Source of the DNA: Plenodomus lindquistii
Lineage: Eukaryota; Ascomycota; Dothideomycetes; Pleosporales; Leptosphaeriaceae
Length of the DNA: 64,000 nt
Assembly: GCA_025504975.1 (NCBI GenBank)
Contig: JANUWI010000011.1
Coordinates: 62,001-126,000, forward strand
Reading direction: 5' to 3'
A program made the position numbers and the translations under genes. Within the stretch, counting starts at the first letter, position 1; the number at the start of each line of letters is the position of its first letter. Under the pieces are notes generated by a model. It was not told the origin of the DNA. It saw only the letters and a list, made by a program, of their open reading frames with translations, and did not search any database. Below are positions 63,156-64,000 of the stretch, piece by piece.

Positions 63156-64000
63156 ATGATATAACTACCCCGCGTCATCACCCCTCGTACCCCACATTGA
63201 CCAATTACACCCTCACGTTAGACAGGCAATGCATTATAATCGACAAACCCTAACAAGCACCCCTACACCAATAACTCCTCGTTTTCGGCCGATTTCACCG
63301 CAAGAACCGTCTGTGGTCTTATGGTGCGCGCACCACTCAGCGCAGCTGGCCAATCACAGATGAGCAATCTGACTTTGCGCTGCTGCGTGGCTTGATCTTG
63401 CAGAGTGTAATCATGACTTTTATTTCCTTGGAGCGGGTTGCGTTCCGGGGATTGAGTATGCATGGGGAAGGAGATCTGCGGCGTGGGTGGAATTTGGATG
63501 GTTGACGGGTGCAAGCGTGTTCCACTTTGCATTATCTGGTGTCAAGATGCCCTGCCTACATTGGTGTTTAGTTTTGGTTTCGGCGAGTGTTTAGTTGTGG
63601 ATCAAAACCAGCGCGATGAAGCAGGTTGCAATGATGGGGAATGACGGAGAGGCTGCTCTAGCAGTATTTTCGCGACTCGAAGGATGGGCATCATGGCATC
63701 ATTGCGATGTCACGCGACAGGACTCTTATTAACATTTGGCAAATGTGAAAGAATATCGTGATGGTGATACTTTCTTGATTCGCCTAGATCATGCCATCCT
63801 ATGCGAGTTTGAATTGATACATAATAATAGACAACTCGCGAACGATTACGTCGTTGACTATCGATCAAGTCTCCACATATTGTCAGCCCTATAGGAGAAT
63901 GACGGCATGCGACATGTGCGCCAAAGCGCTGTAACGTTGTTCCCTGCACGGCTGACCCACACCAGCCCACTTGCCCACCATCCGGCAACGCTTCGGATCG
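63156..64000. other. Normal-composition flank, no gene seen
   Basis: Composition returns to that of the gene-bearing part. Short frames on both strands (for example 63263-63532 and 63710-63988, minus) show no family features or convincing start contexts. A gene may begin beyond the window. Confidence 0.5.

Overview
This window looks like nuclear DNA of a filamentous ascomycete, most likely a dothideomycete of the Pleosporales type (inference). The genes have short GT-AG introns of about 40-80 nt, and the protein families are typical of such fungi: a Zn2Cys6 regulator with a fungal-specific domain, an R3H-SUZ protein and a QutR-type protein. The window is sharply bipartite. Bases 1 to about 33.9 kb are gene-bearing with balanced base composition. 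About 33.9-63.06 kb is an extremely AT-rich, stop-saturated block with the appearance left by repeat-induced point mutation (RIP). The last 0.9 kb returns to normal composition.

Gene-bearing part, left to right: a Ser/Pro-rich single-pass surface protein (+); a four-exon R3H-SUZ RNA-binding protein (-) divergent from a zinc-knuckle/RS-rich protein (+); a 2.1 kb gap; a tandem array of four BTB/POZ paralogues (+) in which only the second is intact; an eight-exon mitochondrial carrier (-); a small membrane protein (-); a glutathione reductase (+); a 3.7 kb microsatellite-rich gap; a seven-exon Zn2Cys6 regulator (-); a QutR-like 3-dehydroquinase/shikimate-dehydrogenase-like protein (-); and a broken gene just before the AT-rich block. 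No genes for quinate breakdown or a secondary-metabolite cluster lie next to these regulators.

The AT-rich block is a graveyard of nested mobile elements whose boundaries can be read directly. Three copies of a 1.84 kb Tc1/mariner element (called family A here; pogo/Fot1-like remnants, ~60 bp inverted repeats, TA target duplications) lie at 39893-41732, 50001-52356 and 58618-60458. A Ty3/gypsy LTR retrotransposon spans 52507-61787 with a perfect CTTTT duplication. It sits inside a second pogo-like element (family B) and is itself interrupted by a family A copy. A solo LTR of the same retrotransposon family interrupts another family A copy at 50971-51387.

The most striking object is at 62373-62788: a solo LTR with a perfect ACTAT duplication and normal base composition, inserted in the mutated DNA. 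It is the same LTR family as the three mutated LTRs, in the opposite orientation, and the differences are almost all C-to-T or G-to-A. It therefore acts as an in-window unmutated reference, shows the mutation directly, and must have arrived after the surrounding DNA was mutated. Exon structures were assembled by hand from splice signals and reading-frame continuity, and TE boundaries from visible inverted or direct repeats. No alignment or database search was run.
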